Origin: Dipodascopsis uninucleata var. uninucleata
Lineage: Eukaryota; Ascomycota; Lipomycetes; Lipomycetales; Lipomycetaceae
Reading direction: 5' to 3'
DNA: 64,000 bases
Assembly: GCA_030568195.1 (NCBI GenBank)
Contig: JAJLTO010000003.1
Span: 394,501 to 458,500, forward strand
The notes beneath the pieces are model-generated. The model did not search any database. It saw nothing but the letters and a program-made list of their open reading frames with translations, and was not told the DNA's origin. Shown one piece after another: positions 1 through 9,773 of the stretch. Every line of letters starts with the position of its first letter. Within the stretch, counting starts at the first letter, position 1. A program made the position numbers and the translations under genes.

Positions 1-110
1 TAATATAGTCACGATGATTTAAGAGTGCAGAAATCTCACCATACCCTATATTGTATTATATGAATGCACAAATCGCTATGTTGTTAACGCTTCCAGTAAA
101 GTGAAACTTG

Positions 111-207
111 TTCCTTGTGGCCCAATGGCAAGGCGTCCGCCTACGAGTCACTTATCATTTAAGTGATAGTTAGCGGGAGATTCCAGGTTCGACCCCTGGC
201 AGGGAAG
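111..207 (+). tRNA. tRNA-Arg (anticodon ACG) with a 25-nt intron
   Basis: A full cloverleaf can be folded. The acceptor stem TTCCTTG (111-117) pairs with CAGGGAA (200-206), with discriminator G207. The T arm is CCAGG-TTCGACC-CCTGG (183-199). The anticodon stem TCCGC (136-140) pairs with GCGGG (173-177). The loop CT-ACG-A (141-146) gives anticodon ACG at 143-145, so the tRNA decodes arginine CGN codons after A34-to-I editing. The intron is 147-171, directly after position 37, the canonical site of eukaryotic tRNA introns. It contains a 7-bp hairpin (148-154 with 160-166). Internal A box (from 118) and B box GGTTCGACCCC (186-196) are present. The mature sequence resembles yeast tRNA-Arg(ACG), which to my knowledge has no intron. 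The first two bases of CCA do not follow at 208-209 in full, as expected for a nuclear gene. Confidence 0.95.
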
Positions 208-209
208 CA

Positions 210-217
210 TTTTTTTT
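210..217 (+). terminator. RNA polymerase III T8 terminator of the tRNA gene
   Basis: A run of eight T residues on the sense strand begins 3 nt after the discriminator base. It is the expected Pol III termination signal. A second T run follows at about 224-231. Confidence 0.85.
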
Positions 218-710
218 GGAAATTTTTTTTTCTTAGGCAACAGACTTTTTGCTACATTTTTACATTTAATAGTTCAATCTATATATACGCTGAGCTTATT
301 AATGTCAAGATCTAGGAACAGTGGAAGTGTTAAGTCGTAGAAGCTTTCTATTCAGAAAATATTGGTATTACAGCCGTTACTTTTCGATGAGGAAAAAAAA
401 TCCGCCATACAGCCATATATTACCTAAATTAAAAGAGCTGTCTAACAAAATTAAGCCTTGTCACTCAAGGAGAGCCTGCATGGAAGATATACAAGAGATT
501 CATTCGACGTATAGCTTACAAAATATAATCCAAAAAGAAAAATCATAATATATTTACAAGGACATAATAGCTAATGACAAATAGTTAGAAATGGTATAAA
601 TACAATCATAGTTGGAAAAAAATCATGCCTGCGAAGCAGCGATGCGACTTATTACGAGAAATACTTCAAAAACCCAAAAATCAAAAGGAAATCAACAAGA
701 AAAAATTTAG
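218..710. other. Intergenic, no gene seen
   Basis: This AT-rich stretch separates the tRNA from the 3' end of the exchanger gene. A 75-codon open frame at 321-548 begins with GTG and has no recognisable domain. The right part is probably 3' UTR and terminator of the exchanger gene. Confidence 0.6.
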
Positions 711-3700
711 CTACTGGCGTCTTTCTTGACGAATCTCCAAGATGACATTGATCGCCGTGCTACATATCCAAAGAGAGACACTCGTAAATCCGATAAGTCT
801 ATTCATGCGCCATCCATTTAGAGGGACTACAATGAGATAGAAGATTAAGTTAATAAAAAGTGAAATAGTGGTGATGACTAAAGAAGGTTCGATATCTAGA
901 TAGTACGCCATTTCATGACCAGGCTTGGACACGTATGGTATTGTAAGTAATCCAGAACCTCCAATTCCTAATAAAATGTTCAACATTGGACTTCCAAAGC
1001 AAGCACTTAATGCCATCATAGGATACCCCATACCAGCAATCGTCGCATTAGAAATGAAGTCACCTAGAGAATTACCGAGTGCAAACACAGTTAAGCCAAG
1101 AATTGCATCACCTATACCAAACATCACTCCGTATGCCTTCAATATAGCAACAGCTTCAACGGCTATAGCAGAAATCCACGATATGCTAACAAGAAACCCA
1201 CATATCATAAGAAATGGCAATAATTTCCTTGGCTGACGTCTAGAATCTGTTGACAAAATAACAATCAACTGGAGAACAAGACCTCCTAATAAACAATACA
1301 AAATAAGACTGATAATATTGCTATTGTTATACATGTTAATAAATGCAATCGCCAAGGGAGAACACACGCATTGTAAACAAAAAAGCCACTTGTTCCAGCC
1401 TTTGTATCTCGAAACTGTAGAGTAGATGCTACTATCGTCATCTCGAATCTGTCTTGAGATGTTGCCTTCGCCGTTGTCAATCTGAAGCTCTGGAATACGA
1501 CATGTGTCCAGACCGCAGCCAGCAATTCCACCAGAATGCTCACGCTCTATCACAGGGATTGTCAGTGTAAGCAATAAAACACTTGGAGCTACTAATACAC
1601 TGATAATCTTATTGATAGCAGACTTCTCTGACAGTCTCGAAAGAGTTGGAAAAAGAGTTTTTCTAACATTATGTGGTCGGGGAAAGTAGCACCAAGTGCA
1701 AAAAGGAAAGGCAATATCACTTGATGTACTGCTCATACCAAACTCAGACTCCGAAAATGATCCATATGATAATGTACGACGATGATGACTTCCAGAAGAT
1801 GATTCGAGCCTCTGAGGAGAAAGCGTAGCAGCGGTAGTAGGACTGATATTTCCATCATTATCCGAAACTAACTCGTCATCTTCGATTCCACTATTATGAT
1901 CTTGAAAAGTTGGTCCAGCGTCCGGATTGAATGCCAAAAATCTATCAAATGGCGAAGGTGAACGCGAATTAGGACTCGGTCGTCCTGAATTACGACTAGA
2001 AGATCGTCCAGATCTCTCGCCTAAAGCCAATTCATTGTCACTAATGGAAGGAGTATCAGTATCAATAGGTGATAACAAAGAAGACTTTCTAGAAGAAAGC
2101 GAAGTATTAATTTTTGGCAATGCCAAATTTAATCTCTGATTAGTCGAAGGAGAAGACGGTCTAGTATTTTCATCGCTAGAATTTGTATTGATCCTTTGCT
2201 CAAGACTACTCCTAGCAGCAGTAGTAACGCATTCTGTGTGAGCGGATTTTTGAGAAGTTCGAGAAGATGAATGTTGCGATCTGGAACTTCCCGAGTTGTA
2301 AATCCAATCCCCAATGTAATCTGCTGACCTTGTCCAATCGCTGTTTGAATCTATCGTTGAGTTATGCTTATTCAACGAGCGATGCTGAAAATTAAATACA
2401 GGCTCAGTTTCAATATCAGAGCGCCGAGTTCGACTTCCTTGCCGCGAATTTTCACGACGATTTCTCTTTTTCTTGCCATAGAAGTCATTACCAGTAGTAG
2501 GTACATATATATGATTGTACTCAGTCGCCTGGCTGGAAGCTCTGCTATGTGTTCGATACATTGCCTCCTTATTACTATCATCTGACAATCTGCGGCCCCT
2601 TTGTGCAGCTGCTCGTAGTTCTAATGCACCAAAAAGAGAAGGTCTAATTGGTGCTGAAGATGCCATACGTGGTGATGCAGTATCGTAGTCATCATTGGTC
2701 GGTTGGTGCCGACAAGATCTGAAATTATGATTATTCCCACGCCGCTGGATCTTCATTATTTGAGATATATCATTAAACCGACCTTCTTGTATTGCACGCA
2801 ATTTATAACGGTCTACAGCTTCTTGAATATCAATTCCCATGGATTGTCTTGAAACTGTAGGACCCAATAATGGGACTGACTCTTCACTACTATCATTTTC
2901 GGTCGGAACATCTACTCTTGTGTTCCTATCATTTCCAGAATCATTGATCACATCCGACAAAATAGAACGACTACGCACATGACCCGACAAAGAGGTAGCA
3001 GACGTCAACACTGCATTTTCAACATCCTCGAATGTTTCGCGAACTACTGATGTTGCCGGTTTTCGACTTTCGTGATAGTGCCAAGTCGCAATGAATATAA
3101 CGTATACGACATATACAGATATCATGCCAATACACTCCCAAGTGTAAATTTTACCATCCTGTAAACAATAAATAGAAAAAGCTATAGAAATAGTAAAAAA
3201 TCCTACATCTCGTATAAATGAGTCTGCCTGAACAGTGAATGGTCTGATTATAGCCATTGTGCCTCCAACAACTGAAGTTATGAAGGACGCGGAGCCTATC
3301 AGTTCTCCAATTGCTAGAGAGCCACTGCCAATTTTCATAGCTGCATAGGTGCTAACAACATCCGGTGAGCCATTTCCAAGAGCTAATATCGTAACTCCGG
3401 CCAAGCTCTCCGATAGTCCAAGCAACTCCGAGATTGCGCTAAGATTCGGACACAAAAAATCACTAGCTACTATTCCTAATGTAGTGAATACAGCTATCAT
3501 CCAAACAGCTATCATAAAAAAAACAAATGGCCTTAGATCCTCCAGCGTACAATAATAAATCTCCAGATAGTTGAAAAATCCTAGGTCATCATCCTGGCAA
3601 TATGTCCGGACAAATGCACATTGATTCGTAGCATGCTTCACTGCTTTGCAGTCTACTCCATCATCTGCAACATTAAAGGAAAACAGTTCATGTGGAGATT

Positions 3701-3959
3701 TTTTGATATCCGACATAGGATTCCAATTTCTTTTACGGCTGTTCTCCAGTACATTTATCTCAGCATCTGGCTCACGATAGGATGCAGCCTGTAAATCTGA
3801 ATTCTGTTGTAAATTAATTTCATTGATACTACCAGTAAATATCTCATGGCACACGCCTAATGAACCCGAAAAAGCTATAATGAGATTTATTACTGCAAGA
3901 AAAACAGCTAGCCTATGTTGACAGTTATGACGCTTCGTTCCTGATCCTACTAATATCAT
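711..3959 (-). CDS. NCLX/CCX-type sodium (cation)/calcium exchanger
   Basis: This intronless gene encodes about 1082 aa, a membrane antiporter of the CaCA superfamily that should exchange Ca2+ for Na+ or another cation. Two alpha repeats are visible: GNGSPD (about 195-200) and GNSLGD (about 962-967), the latter followed by a GSPMLNILLG motif. These motifs, with a Cys-rich luminal stretch (CAFVRTYC, NYLEIYYC) before the first membrane cluster, match the cation/calcium exchanger branch that includes human mitochondrial NCLX and yeast YDL206W. A hydrophobic segment near residues 17-35 is a signal sequence or first TM. Hydrophobic clusters flank a very long hydrophilic Ser/Arg-rich loop (about 320-800), likely cytosolic and regulatory. 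The open frame extends to 4001 only through a GTG; the first ATG at 3959 is used. Mitochondrial or endomembrane location cannot be decided here. Confidence 0.88.
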   Translation of the reverse strand: MILVGSGTKRHNCQHRLAVFLAVINLIIAFSGSLGVCHEIFTGSINEINLQQNSDLQAASYREPDAEINVLENSRKRNWNPMSDIKKSPHELFSFNVADDGVDCKAVKHATNQCAFVRTYCQDDDLGFFNYLEIYYCTLEDLRPFVFFMIAVWMIAVFTTLGIVASDFLCPNLSAISELLGLSESLAGVTILALGNGSPDVVSTYAAMKIGSGSLAIGELIGSASFITSVVGGTMAIIRPFTVQADSFIRDVGFFTISIAFSIYCLQDGKIYTWECIGMISVYVVYVIFIATWHYHESRKPATSVVRETFEDVENAVLTSATSLSGHVRSRSILSDVINDSGNDRNTRVDVPTENDSSEESVPLLGPTVSRQSMGIDIQEAVDRYKLRAIQEGRFNDISQIMKIQRRGNNHNFRSCRHQPTNDDYDTASPRMASSAPIRPSLFGALELRAAAQRGRRLSDDSNKEAMYRTHSRASSQATEYNHIYVPTTGNDFYGKKKRNRRENSRQGSRTRRSDIETEPVFNFQHRSLNKHNSTIDSNSDWTRSADYIGDWIYNSGSSRSQHSSSRTSQKSAHTECVTTAARSSLEQRINTNSSDENTRPSSPSTNQRLNLALPKINTSLSSRKSSLLSPIDTDTPSISDNELALGERSGRSSSRNSGRPSPNSRSPSPFDRFLAFNPDAGPTFQDHNSGIEDDELVSDNDGNISPTTAATLSPQRLESSSGSHHRRTLSYGSFSESEFGMSSTSSDIAFPFCTWCYFPRPHNVRKTLFPTLSRLSEKSAINKIISVLVAPSVLLLTLTIPVIEREHSGGIAGCGLDTCRIPELQIDNGEGNISRQIRDDDSSIYSTVSRYKGWNKWLFCLQCVCSPLAIAFINMYNNSNIISLILYCLLGGLVLQLIVILSTDSRRQPRKLLPFLMICGFLVSISWISAIAVEAVAILKAYGVMFGIGDAILGLTVFALGNSLGDFISNATIAGMGYPMMALSACFGSPMLNILLGIGGSGLLTIPYVSKPGHEMAYYLDIEPSLVITTISLFINLIFYLIVVPLNGWRMNRLIGFTSVSLWICSTAINVILEIRQERRQ

Positions 3960-5584
3960 TTTTGGAATTATTGCTAGTTTCCCGTGTCTAATCGCTTTCA
4001 CAAGTGAGTAAAATAGATTCGAACGGCGGATTTATCAGATGCACCAGAATTCTAGTCTACAAATATCACGTTTCTGTATATTCATATCAGCACCAAATAA
4101 AATATTCCTGTGATACCTGTACTTCGAAAGTAATAGGAGCTCTAGGAGAGAAGAGCATATGTATGTGCGCTCTCACTTCACCACTAGAACGCTTTTGTTT
4201 CTATATCAAATATAGAAACGAATAGTCTGACTCCAAACAAATATTTCTATATAGATTATCTTCGTTCGGCTATTCCCTTCGATGGTACAGTTCAAAAGGA
4301 CCGAACTTATTGACAAAAGAATATATATAGTGTGTAAAATGCTACCAGTCTTGTTACGCAGTTGCGTTCACTCTCACTAAAAGGTGACGACTATAAGTCA
4401 AGTGGAAATTTCAATTTAGTCAGCAGAAACAATTTTAGTTACCTATACACACGTATAAATATAAAATATATCAACAAAGATTTTCTTGCTTATGTGCTGT
4501 CTTCTGGAACATGATAGCTCTCACTTTAATTTTGAGATCGTCTGATAATAATTATCATAATAACAACAGCGACAATGGTCGACATTTTATTATGATAGTC
4601 GTAGTGCTAGCATGTTTAATTAGCGTCGGGAAATAGTAAACCTAACCCACAATATACTTCTGAGTCTAGCTCGATCTTAATACTTTGTGCGGCTTTTTTT
4701 TGTGGCAGTGTATTGCTTTATAGTGGTGTAAGAATGTTCGCAGCTTGCCATGCGATATAAGCTTTAAAATGCATTCCAGTACCCTGATCTGCTCGTCATT
4801 ATTGGTTAGCACGTCGGTGTGGCTATGCACAATATCCAGGGAATCAGTGTGTCTTGATTATGTAACTTGGCATCTCCATTTTCTTAGATATACTACTTCA
4901 CAGGATAAGAAAGATATAAAGAATATGACAGAAAGAATGTGAGCCTATCAGCGATAGTCGAAAGATGAAGCCCAGAACAGCCCGCAAATCTTTCACATTG
5001 ACCCATACTTGCTACCAGTAAATTCTACTATGAGTTTTCGTGCGGTAAGAGCACATCGTTGTCCAGCAGAGTGCTTTGGTGCATATTGCTGTGGCACAAT
5101 CCCTCTACAATAATTATCAGTCTATATATTTATTTATTTACCAGTAATTACTAATAATAATGCATCTATATTCGAATAGCTAATCGCTCGATTTATGCTT
5201 GTATCATTTCATTGAAAATTTACTTTATCCTACTTCTCACGATTAATTTATAGAGCAAGTAGACCTGCGTATCACTCATTTATTTGTAAAAGGAGGGTTT
5301 TTGGCAAGCAGTCTCTACCCTACTTTGTAGTCATTAACCAATAATCACGTGATATGTTGTCTTGGCAACTACAAAGCAAAACAAACATTAGTAGTGTATC
5401 GCCAGAAGAACATTGCCATCAAAAGGAACAAGAATCATACAAGAAAGTAAGGAGCGGATAACATTAACATTGAGATACAAAGAAAGATTAGTTTAGGTCA
5501 ATAGAGCGCTTACATCTCTTACATCTCTTCTCAATCGATAGACCGTTAGAATACACGTACAAAGGAGAAGGACTTAACCACGCA
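3960..5584. other. Divergent intergenic region between exchanger and condensin genes
   Basis: The 1.6-kb spacer contains both promoters. No coding region or RNA gene is recognised; small open frames at 4004-4225 and 4745-4942 lack support. It holds a perfect ATCACGTGAT palindrome (5344-5353), and a tandem TTACATCTC repeat lies near 5511-5528, just before the condensin start. Confidence 0.6.
5344..5353. promoter_or_regulatory. ATCACGTGAT palindrome, candidate bHLH (Cbf1-type) site
   Basis: This is a perfect 10-bp palindrome with a CACGTG core and TCACGTGA context, the kind of site bound by fungal Cbf1/USF-type bHLH factors. It lies about 230 bp upstream of the condensin ATG in a divergent promoter. 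The same 10-mer recurs at 52064-52073. Factor binding is inferred only. Confidence 0.45.
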
Positions 5585-8142
5585 ATGCCACGACAGTCTG
5601 CACGTTTACCAAACGATGACGACGATGACGATGACATCTACAAACCTCTAAGGAAGGGTAGAGAATCTCATCGATCTAGGAAGGTTTCTCTTTCCCCTAT
5701 CAAATCCAGAGTTAAACCTGGCGCTGCTATGAATGATGACCGTTCAGAAAAGCTAAAAAGGATATCGATGCGACGTAACGCGCTCAACGAAATCAATATG
5801 AACGTGATTGAAACACCCCGTACTAGTAAAATAGACGCTACTAGTAAGCAGAGTCTTGATGACGAGCAATATAATGATATGGATGATATTAGCAATGCTA
5901 CAGAGACATTGCGTACACTGAATTTGTCCAACTTTGAAGAGTGGATGAAGCTTGCTACTGACAATGTAAGTAAGAATTGCGCTAACTTGCATCTTCGCAT
6001 AACGTAAAGCTAAGACCACTATTAGAAAATAAATGCTACTAACAGCTGGAATTTTGCATTGATTGATTATTTTCATGATATGTCACTGCTGAAAGAAGGT
6101 GATGGTATAAATTTTCAGAAGGCATCGTGCACCCTAGATGGTTGTATCAAAATCTATACCTCTCGCATCGACTCCATTGCTACAGAAACGGGGAGATTAC
6201 TTAGCGGACTTACAGAACATAATCGTGAAGCGCGATCAGCTGAATCATCTAAGGGCGATCAAGGTAATGATGGTGAGGACGACGAAGATGACGACAAACA
6301 AAAGCAGAAGTCCAGAAGACGCGTAAGTTAGTATTTCCGTCAGATTTGTCCATGAACATCTATATTGACATACACATTTTAAAGCTCCGGTCCGAAGCAA
6401 CTCTAGCAAAAGATTTTAGCTCGATACAACAGAAGAGACTGGACCTTGATTTCAATGTGGACCCACTATTCAAGAAAGCTTCGGCTGACTTTGATGAAGG
6501 TGGTGCCAAAGGAATGCTACTTAATCATCTTTCGATAGATAATACAGGAAGAATCGTCTTTGACACAAGCGAACAAGCAAGTATTCCTTCCGATATTGAA
6601 ATAGAGACCCAAGACATTCATGCAGATGAGTTTGATTTTGAATCCTTGAAATCTCGATACTTAGTTGATATCGCTGGCCATATAGACAGTATGTTCATAA
6701 GCCCATCTCTTAAAGATTTCGAATTTTCGTCAGATTCTAATACGGTTCCACTTGATATACCATTTTTGAACACCTTTGGAAGTGAGCAGGACTTATATGA
6801 TAATGCTTCTGGAGAAGACCCTCTTGGATTTGAAGGAGATGATGGTCTATCGCCGGTCGAAGCCGAAAACGATGATATGAACGAGAAGAGAGAAGAGTTT
6901 GGAAATGGTGGCGAATTATGGCTTTCCAATCTTCGCGCAGGATCGCAAGAACCCGAATTTCAGGGTGATATATTCAATGATGATTTTGATGGCGATGATA
7001 ACGATTTCGACACTGGAGATAGTGGTCAGGCTACGTACGTGTTCCAGTTTGCGAAGAACAATCTCGAAAGTAATGAGAACGACATCTTAGCATATTTTAA
7101 CGAGCACATCCAGAAGAAGTACACTGCTCTGGAGCACTGGAAACTACAAAAAGTTAAGAAAGATACAAATACCAAAAAGCAAGGCCAGCCTCGCCAGAGC
7201 AAAAAGAAAGAACAACTAATGATCGATTTCTACGATGAAGTAGAAGTTGATGAATCAGTTCTTTTCGAACAAAACAACACGGCAGTAACTCTGCTGCCCA
7301 AATCTCAATGGCGATCTCAAATGCGTAACCTTTTACCAGAAGATATAAATTTCAATCCAAAGCAATTAATGTCATTATTTCTGAAACCTCGGGTCAAACT
7401 TAGATTTGTGAATCCTGAAGAGCGTCAAAGGAGACAAGGTAATCATGCATTAGTTCCATCAGCTCCAATTAATTCTGATGGTCAGCTTCCACTATTTGAC
7501 GATACCAGACATGAAGATGCTGACACCACTGAGACACCACATATGTATGATGCCACATTTTTCAATGATGATGGATTCGATGTTGGTCCAACAGACGGTA
7601 ATTCATTCTCCGACACTGTTGCATTAGAGCCCGAGCCGGAAAATAATGGAAGAATATTGACGACTATAGACCCTTCAAGAGGTGTGACAAGCGACCATAA
7701 CTCGGCTGCTACTAGCACTAATGAAGAGACAAAGGAAGAATTTGATTTTGGCTCTCAGTTAGTCTTAAATGGTGGTAGGAAGTATAGGGCAGACTATGTT
7801 AGCTATGCAAAGATAGCAAAGAAAGTGGATGTAAAGAAACTGAAGGACAATATATGGAACACATTTGATATGGATACTAATTCCTGCCAAGGAAAGAAGA
7901 GTCAGTCTCAGAGATCAATAACACCAGCAGAAGACAAAAGTGACGTGAAACGGTTTTCAGAAATTGTCACTGACCTGCAATATAAGTATCCGAAACAAGC
8001 AATGGCGGATATATCAACTAGTTTCTGTTTTATTTGCGTACTACATCTAGCTAACGAGAAAGGCCTGGAGATTCAGAATAATTCTTCGTTTACTGATCTT
8101 ACAATTAAACGTGATCCAAATGCTCTTATAGAAGATGTATGA
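5585..8142 (+). CDS. BRN1: Condensin complex subunit 2 (kleisin, Barren/Brn1/Cnd2)
   Basis: This gene encodes the gamma-kleisin that bridges the SMC2-SMC4 heads and organises mitotic chromosomes. I assemble three exons: 5585-5965, 6026-6322 and 6385-8142, all joined in phase 0, giving 811 aa (yeast Brn1 and S. pombe Cnd2 are about 750). Introns of 60 and 62 nt have donors GTAAGT and GTAAGT. Across junction 1 the protein reads DN|KINATNSWNFALIDYFHDM, the conserved N-terminal kleisin block that binds the SMC2 neck. After junction 2 comes LRSEATLAKDF, then the VDPLFKKASADFDEGGAKG block, then acidic spacers and a basic/acidic middle. The C-terminal block ends in DLTIKRDPNALIEDV, the winged-helix region. 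An acidic run (DDDDDDD) lies at residues 11-17. Exon 2 contains a decoy TACTAACAG at 6036-6044. Confidence 0.95.
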
Positions 8143-8721
8143 TGCAATTTACTTTATTAATATCATATGTAAGATCTGATTGTGGTATTGTATGCTATTT
8201 ATCTGGAGTCGGGTATAATGCAAAGTAGTGTATCAGGACTTTCTAGTCTTTATAACCTTACAATCACTAATTGGAAATGAAACGGATGCTTGAGCAGTTT
8301 TATTATATGCCTAGTAAACTTCTCTCACTACGAAATCGTAGTTAGATTATAATTAATAATATGATTATGCATCTAGTTAACTTTCACAACTATTGTGCTG
8401 TGAAATAGTACCGATCAAATTAAATATTCGTTAAATACTGACGTAACATGTACTATTATAGTAATACAGCAAAAGAAAAAAGAGTTGACGATGTAACATT
8501 TTGTAAATACGTGAAGAATAATAAATGTATTTCATAATTGAGAACATGATGCAGCTTTCCAATAACCATTGTACGTAGAATACAAAAAAAAATTAAACTA
8601 TAATACACCACCGCCAGTTCCTGAAATCACTACAATTCCGGTCATCGATATATATATAAGTACGAGATTCGCTAATAGCCGTGCTTAAAATACTGCTTGG
8701 CTTGTTCTTAGCTTCGCTACT
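8143..8721. other. Convergent intergenic region
   Basis: This AT-rich region lies between the 3' ends of the condensin and RPB11 genes. It is presumably 3' UTRs and terminators. No gene or structured RNA is seen. Confidence 0.6.
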
Positions 8722-9184
8722 CTACATGTCCTCTGTTTCAGTCGTTATCTTCTTTAGCTCCCATTCCTTTGCAAACTCTTTCTTAAGTCTATCAAGCTGT
8801 CCAATGAGTGTCATTATCGCATTTTTCAAAGCCTCTTTCGGAGGATACCCTTCTTCTGTCTGTATTCTTAGAACGAAATTAGCAAAAAGCGGGTGCTCCA
8901 CTTTATAAGCTGCGAATAATACTCGAGGATCTTGCAGCAGCTGTGCACGCAGTAGATTTCCAAGAGTATGATCTTCTCTTTCAAACTTGATATTGACAGT
9001 ATTTGGAAGTCTTGAGTCAGGTGTAAATGTCAATCTAAAGGATTATAAAAAATTAGCCAAATATGTATATAAACAAACTGAAAATCCAGACGATCCGCGA
9101 TTCTTGTAATCGGCAGTCTCAAATCACTCACTTTGACACACCATCTGGCAGAAGAAATAACTCAAAACGATCAGGCTGATTCAT
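8722..9184 (-). CDS. RPB11: RNA polymerase II subunit RPB11
   Basis: This gene encodes the small alpha-like core subunit that pairs with RPB3 in Pol II assembly. Two exons on the minus strand are 9184-9132 (53 nt) and 9034-8722, split by a 97-nt intron with donor GTGAGT and acceptor TTTAG. The product is 121 aa, against 120 in S. cerevisiae. The N terminus reads [19 protein letters not shown], nearly identical to yeast RPB11. The diagnostic block [11 protein letters not shown] follows, then the [20 protein letters not shown] and [18 protein letters not shown] blocks. The start is fixed by homology of the first exon, which is too short to show as a separate open frame. The intron interrupts a lysine codon. 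Confidence 0.97.
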
Positions 9185-9773
9185 ATTTTAAGATTGCGCT
9201 GGTAGAACACTATTTTATTGTTGATAACCTGGCTATAGAGGTCTAATATTGAATGGTCTTGCAGAGAGACCAGTCTCTGACGGTGAAATACTACTATATA
9301 TGCCACAATAGTCTATTTGAATCAGATACTTCAACTAAATTCTAGACGACCAATGCAAAAATTTTTTAGTTAAGATCACGTCGGATAAGAGATGAGTGTG
9401 ATGCATTCAATTGCTGAAGGTCGCAGACGGTAGCAAAAATTTGAGTAAAAATTTTAAGCATGCTTGTGATATCCCAAATCCAAACGACCAATTTATGATC
9501 GGTGACCTACAAATCGACGGAAACAGCAAAAATTTAGACCTATTTTATATGCATTTCTGATTTCTTCGAATGGTTCATTATTACAGGTAAATGCTACGCG
9601 AATAGTCTCAGCATAGTTCAGGGAATTTTATTTGGAATCAGAAATTTTAACCTATATGTCAAATATATTGAACTCATAATACTGCAAAAAAAAACCAGCA
9701 CCAACACATGCAAAAGAAGTACCAATTACAAATCAGAGAACATAATTTTCACTTAATAAAAGATATAGCTACT
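9185..9773. other. Intergenic: RPB11 promoter and MAPKKK 3' region
   Basis: This spacer lies upstream of RPB11 and downstream of the MAPKKK stop. No open frame or RNA gene of note is seen. Confidence 0.6.

Noticed and set aside
321-548. 75-codon open frame next to the tRNA
   Set aside because: It starts with GTG, has no recognisable domain, and lies in AT-rich spacer.
3960-4001. Upstream extension of the exchanger frame to 4001
   Set aside because: The extension starts at GTG. Similar TTG/GTG extensions were rejected for the MAPKKK (13655), MDM1 (18040), acidic protein (19727), PKC1 (38098), TM9 (59838) and NUP85 (62859) genes.
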